A stretch of 64,000 nt of DNA from Apricaphanius iberus (taxonomy: Eukaryota; Chordata; Actinopteri; Cyprinodontiformes; Aphaniidae), in the NCBI GenBank assembly GCA_028564705.1, contig JAPXFQ010000804.1:3658001-3722000 (forward strand), read 5' to 3'. Of this stretch, positions 60,801 through 64,000 are shown one piece after another (the first letter of the stretch is position 1; each line of letters opens with the position of its first letter). Made by a program: the position numbers and the translations under genes. The notes beneath the pieces are model-generated. The model made no database searches. It was given only the letters and a program-made list of their open reading frames with translations, and was not told where the DNA came from.

Positions 60801-62982
60801 TTATCTAGCATACTCTGGAAAAAACAGCTGCTTAGAAAGAATAATGTTAAAGGTCATGAGTCAATGCACTGTTTACACTTGTTTGTAGTGTTACTAGCAT
60901 CTAAATATATCTAAAGCTTCCTTGTCCTTTTGAATTTGACAAATAACTGATCCAACATTGACTTTGATGTGCTGTGTTTTACAGAAAGTTGATGTGACCA
61001 GTAAAGCAGTAACGGAGGTTATCTCCAAAACATCAGAGTACCTTCAGCCCAACCCAGGTTAGAAGAGAAAAAAAAATCCTCCTGTTACCGTATGTACACA
61101 AATGTAGCTCCTCTTCATTTACTCTTCTTCTTACCTTTTAAAGCATCACGAGCCAAACTGTCCATGTTGAACACCATGTCCAAGATCCGTGGTCAAGTAA
61201 AGAACCCTGGCTATCCTCAAGCTGAAGGGCTGCTAGGAGAGTGTATGGCCAAGTACGGACGGGAACTCGGAGAAGACACTAACTTTGGTGAGATGAATAG
61301 ATGGTTTTGTTTTCCGCTATAAGACCTCTGAAGTAAAACACTTTAATTATTGCTTCCCCAGCATGCCAAGTAGATGTGCTCGAGTGCATCTGGTTTGTTA
61401 AGAGCTCGTTTATAGCATCCATTGAAACTATTGACTTTTGTCTGTATTAACTGTTTCACAAACATGCATTGGTGTTACATTTACTTCTACTTCCGGTCCA
61501 TGGGTCCCCTAATGCCAAAATAAAATGAATGAGAGTCAATGGAGCATTAAAAGTTATTTTCTGGTCCAGTTTGAAATGCGCAGTGGATCGAACATATGAT
61601 GTCTATGAATTAAAAAACTAATTTTGATGCAGAGAAAACTCTGATTTTCGACCGGAGGCAAAAGTTACTTTAGGTTTTGTGTGAAAACGTTTAGCGGATT
61701 ACAACTGCAGAAGAAGAAGGAGAGCGAGGGTTGTAGCCTCCAGGAGGAAGAAAGGAGCATTAAACACGGAGAAAACCTCTATAAATCTGACCATGTGGAA
61801 AGTAGCAGCTATGTCAGGGGTAAAGCTGTCGGTGGAGTGAGAGGCAGCATGGAGCAGAAGCTCTACAAGCTTTAGGGGAGTGTTTTACGTGCTATAGGTA
61901 GTGTTAGCTCCCGTTAGCCAAATGGCGTCATAATTGCGACTTCTGATTTGTAGGAATTTTACATGCAAATTTTTACAATCAAATGAATCCCAAATCACTG
62001 GACAAACGCATTCGAAATGGACATCATTAGTTATCAGTTAGATCGAAGTACAACATATGTGTGATTCAGGACGTAAGACGAAGCGGGCCGGAAAATAACT
62101 TGTAGAGCTTCATTGACTTCCATTCATTATTTTTTCGGTTTGGGGACCCATGGGCCGACCGGAAGGGTAGGAGACTTAGGCTCCCCATCTCACCATTCTT
62201 TCATTTTTTTTCACTTACGTGCAGTAGCTCTATTTCCTTCTTTGACCGCTAGCTCGATTGCATAAAGCAGTCTGCACAGAAACCGGACCGATGTGAATCA
62301 GGTGCAACTTAAAAGCTACATCATAAGCATTTCTTTGTGTGTTTTCCACGATGAGGGTGTGTGCATGAAAACTACCAGTAATGTCTTCTGTGCCGTCTTT
62401 TCCTACATACTTGTCTCACTGTTGTGCTTCATCCTCTAGTGCCCCTAAGAGGCTGTAAGCCAGTAAAAACCTATAAATTACCCACATGTATAGGATACAG
62501 GGTCAGAAGTGTATAAGGAAAAAAACGCAGCAGCTTATACTCAGAAAATTACAGTAATACTGCAAATTGTGACTGAATCTCAAATGTCTGTGTGATCCAG
62601 GAGCTGCTCTAGTAGATGTAGGAGAGGCCATGAAGCGGTTAGCAGAAGTGAAGGACTCGCTTGACATCGATGTAAAACAGAACTTTATTGACCCTTTACA
62701 AAGTCTGTGTGACAAGGACCTTAGAGAGATACAGGTATGTCTGTTTAGATGAAATATTGCATTTAGAAAGTTCCTTAGAAAGTAAAACACTGGCGACTAA
62801 ACCGAATCTGTGACCCCCTTCAGCACCATCTCAAGAAGCTTGAAGGCCGTCGGCTGGATTACGACTACAAGAAGAAGCGACAGGGCAAGATTCCAGATGA
62901 GGAAGTCCGACAGGCCTTGGAGAAGTTTCATGAGTCAAAGGAGGTGGCTGAGACCAGCATGTACAACCTGCTGGAGACTGAT
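54805..62982 (+). CDS. sh3gl1: Endophilin-A, probably SH3GL1 (endophilin A2), 3' truncated by the window edge
   Basis: Endophilins bind and bend membranes with an N-BAR domain, and recruit dynamin and synaptojanin through a C-terminal SH3 during clathrin-mediated and fast endocytosis. Six coding exons are present: 54805-54849, 60319-60387, 60985-61057, 61144-61287, 62601-62734 and 62824-62982. They total 624 nt (208 codons) with consistent phases and GT-AG borders. The product starts [15 protein letters not shown], the amphipathic H0 helix that wedges into membrane. It continues with '[19 protein letters not shown]', the insert helix region '[18 protein letters not shown]' and '[19 protein letters not shown]', the tip and core of the BAR dimer. 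'QFYKASQ' and '[17 protein letters not shown]' favour SH3GL1 over SH3GL2/3. The last BAR helix, linker and SH3 (about 160 residues in the family) lie past 64000. Intron 1 is 5.5 kb. Confidence 0.93.
54850..60318 (+). other. Endophilin intron 1 (5.5 kb)
   Basis: No other gene is recognised. It contains a MITE-like element (56731-57225), a short TG run near 55481-55500 and AT-rich sequence. Confidence 0.7.
56731..57225. mobile_element. ~0.5-kb MITE-like element with imperfect terminal inverted repeats
   Basis: The left end 'gatgcaatatgtaagaat' is the inverse of the right end 'attcttacatactgcacc' with few mismatches. The interior has no transposase. A target duplication is not clear. Confidence 0.6.
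60319..60387 (+). CDS. sh3gl1: Endophilin exon 2
   Basis: Acceptor 'ccttctag', donor 'gtatga'. Codes for residues 16-38, '[20 protein letters not shown]' then 'LER', the end of H0 and start of BAR helix 1. Confidence 0.95.
60985..61057 (+). CDS. sh3gl1: Endophilin exon 3
   Basis: Acceptor 'gttttacag', donor 'gttaga'. Codes for residues 39-62, '[20 protein letters not shown]' then 'QPNP'. Confidence 0.95.
61144..61287 (+). CDS. sh3gl1: Endophilin exon 4: BAR insert region
   Basis: Acceptor 'ccttttaaag', donor 'gtgaga'. It includes '[20 protein letters not shown]', the membrane-inserting loop on the concave face, and '[20 protein letters not shown]'. Confidence 0.95.
61487..62170. mobile_element. 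~0.68-kb non-autonomous DNA transposon with ~85-bp terminal inverted repeats
   Basis: The left end (61487-61573) starts 'ctacttccggtccatgggtc' and includes 'aatgaatgagagtcaatgga' and 'aagttattttctggtcc'. The right end (about 62087-62170), reverse-complemented, reads 'ctacccttccggtcggccca', 'aatgaatggaagtcaatgaa' and 'aagttattttccggcc'. The interior has no recognisable transposase. It sits in the intron between endophilin exons 4 and 5. Confidence 0.85.
62601..62734 (+). CDS. sh3gl1: Endophilin exon 5: BAR core
   Basis: Acceptor 'tgtgatccag', donor 'gtatgt'. Codes for '[20 protein letters not shown]' and '[20 protein letters not shown]'. Confidence 0.96.
62824..62982 (+). CDS. sh3gl1: Endophilin exon 6: BAR core
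   Basis: Acceptor 'cccccttcag', donor 'gtaagc'. Codes for '[20 protein letters not shown]' and '[14 protein letters not shown]'. The next exon is outside the window; 62983-64000 is intron without other features. Confidence 0.96.
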
Positions 62983-64000
62983 GTAAGCACTTCTTACGGT
63001 TATAAACCGCCTAGGTTTATTTTTAATACAAGAAAGGTCGTAACCACATCCAAAAATTTATTTTTTATTTTCTTGCCTTTTTAATTTAACTACATTAGCA
63101 ATTTTCCAATTCAGGTTCCTCAAATTACTGTGAAAGGAGATAAAATATATATTTAAATATTACGGTTTTGGGTTCTTACACATATTTATATCAGTATTTC
63201 GTTTATTGTATTTTACAGTTTATTACAGATAACTTAACTTATCTATGGAAACTTGGACCTGATTTATTATGTCAGATTATTTGCTTCTCTGTGAAAGTTT
63301 GCATTTATCCTCTTCTGCTTCACGTGACTTTGTCAAACACGTTTCCACCCACAGAACAAAGACTATCTGTTAATTAGACCTATAAAAGTATATTAAACAC
63401 ACCCATCTGACTCACTGATATCGGTACTGGAGGGAAGCCTACTTTTAACTACAGCATTTTAGTACTTTATTTAATTATTTTTCTACCATGCAGTGTGACA
63501 ACACTTGGAAGGGTCACTTTTTATGCTAAATGCTTATAAACGGTTGAATTGAAGAGTCCAGACATGTGAAAGTATAGCTCATATATTGTGTTGGTCACGC
63601 AATCGGAGTCCTTTAAGATCAGGCCTGTGGTGAAATGAAGTCTCAGTCTGATTCTACATTGAAGTTCACACCTTAATTGCTATCTTTATGCTTGAAAACT
63701 CAGTAGTGTTAAAGTGCAGACAAATAGCACACTTCTCTCCATGCTCTAGTTTAATGTTCTGATTTTTGTCCTACATAACTCCTTCCATAGTACATTTGTT
63801 CTGTGGTTGAGCCTCATAAAAAATACAAATATTTATTAACATACCAGGCATGTGAAGTTGTATAATTATTGCTTTTAAGTTAGTGTATTTTAAGGCTTTT
63901 GATATTACTTTTAAATTTTGATATTGATTACAGATTAAATAAACAACTTTTTTATATCCCCCTGGTATCAAGTCATTCTAAGCAATACATGGATAGCTAT
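62983..64000 (+). other. Endophilin intron 6 (partial)
   Basis: AT-rich intronic sequence up to the window edge. No exon or repeat is recognised. Confidence 0.75.

Noticed and set aside
61681..61875. 64-codon frame as a possible extra endophilin exon
   Set aside because: It lies inside the large-TIR transposon and does not match any endophilin segment; exons 4 and 5 already join in phase.

Overview
The window reads as a teleost fish chromosome segment. It contains vertebrate genes with GT-AG introns, a dense mix of fish-type mobile elements (Ty3/Gypsy, Ty1/copia, an L2-type LINE, Tc1, a tRNA-derived SINE, several MITE-like inverted repeats) and AT-rich non-coding DNA. The species cannot be fixed from the sequence. 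No bacterial genes, CRISPR arrays or operons are present.

Layout. 1-3754: the 3' part of a Ty3/Gypsy retrotransposon on the + strand, with RT, RNase H, integrase, an acidic tandem-repeat tail, a polypurine tract and a putative 3' LTR. The pol reading frame is broken once by a frameshift and once by a stop. 3755-12960: gene-poor DNA holding a 403-bp TA-flanked MITE and small repeats. 12960-21330: a transposon nest. It has a near-perfect 200-bp palindrome, two direct copies of an ~0.8-kb unknown repeat, an antisense L2-type LINE whose RT catalytic segment is deleted, and a decayed copia element. 21330-33900: gene-poor DNA with simple repeats and a tRNA-like SINE candidate.

34442-49120 (+): a complete ROR-family nuclear receptor in ten coding exons. 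The sum is 1425 nt (474 aa) with every splice phase consistent. Its start exon codes only for 'MR' plus one base, like the short mammalian RORgamma-t/RORbeta1 start. The ligand-binding domain and C-terminus best fit a fish RORgamma (rorc) paralogue, while the DNA-binding domain is very RORbeta-like. Intron 1 (7.3 kb) carries a SINE, a long fold-back element and a promoter-like cluster (CCAAT, RFX X-box, TATA).

50850-54800: intergenic DNA with a Tc1 transposase fossil, an antisense copy of a LINE/SINE-like tail also found near 14.5 kb, and long trinucleotide microsatellites. 54805-62982 (+, continuing past the window): the first six coding exons (208 codons) of an endophilin-A, best matching SH3GL1 (endophilin A2). 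They cover the N-terminal amphipathic helix and most of the BAR domain; the SH3 domain lies beyond the window.

The two cellular genes are transcribed in the same direction and have no obvious joint function: one is a nuclear transcription factor and the other a membrane-curvature protein of endocytosis. I found no convincing unknown multi-gene system. The more unusual items are the in-frame, stop-free 159-nt intron inside the receptor's ligand-binding domain, the candidate internal promoter, the 200-bp palindrome and the fold-back elements.
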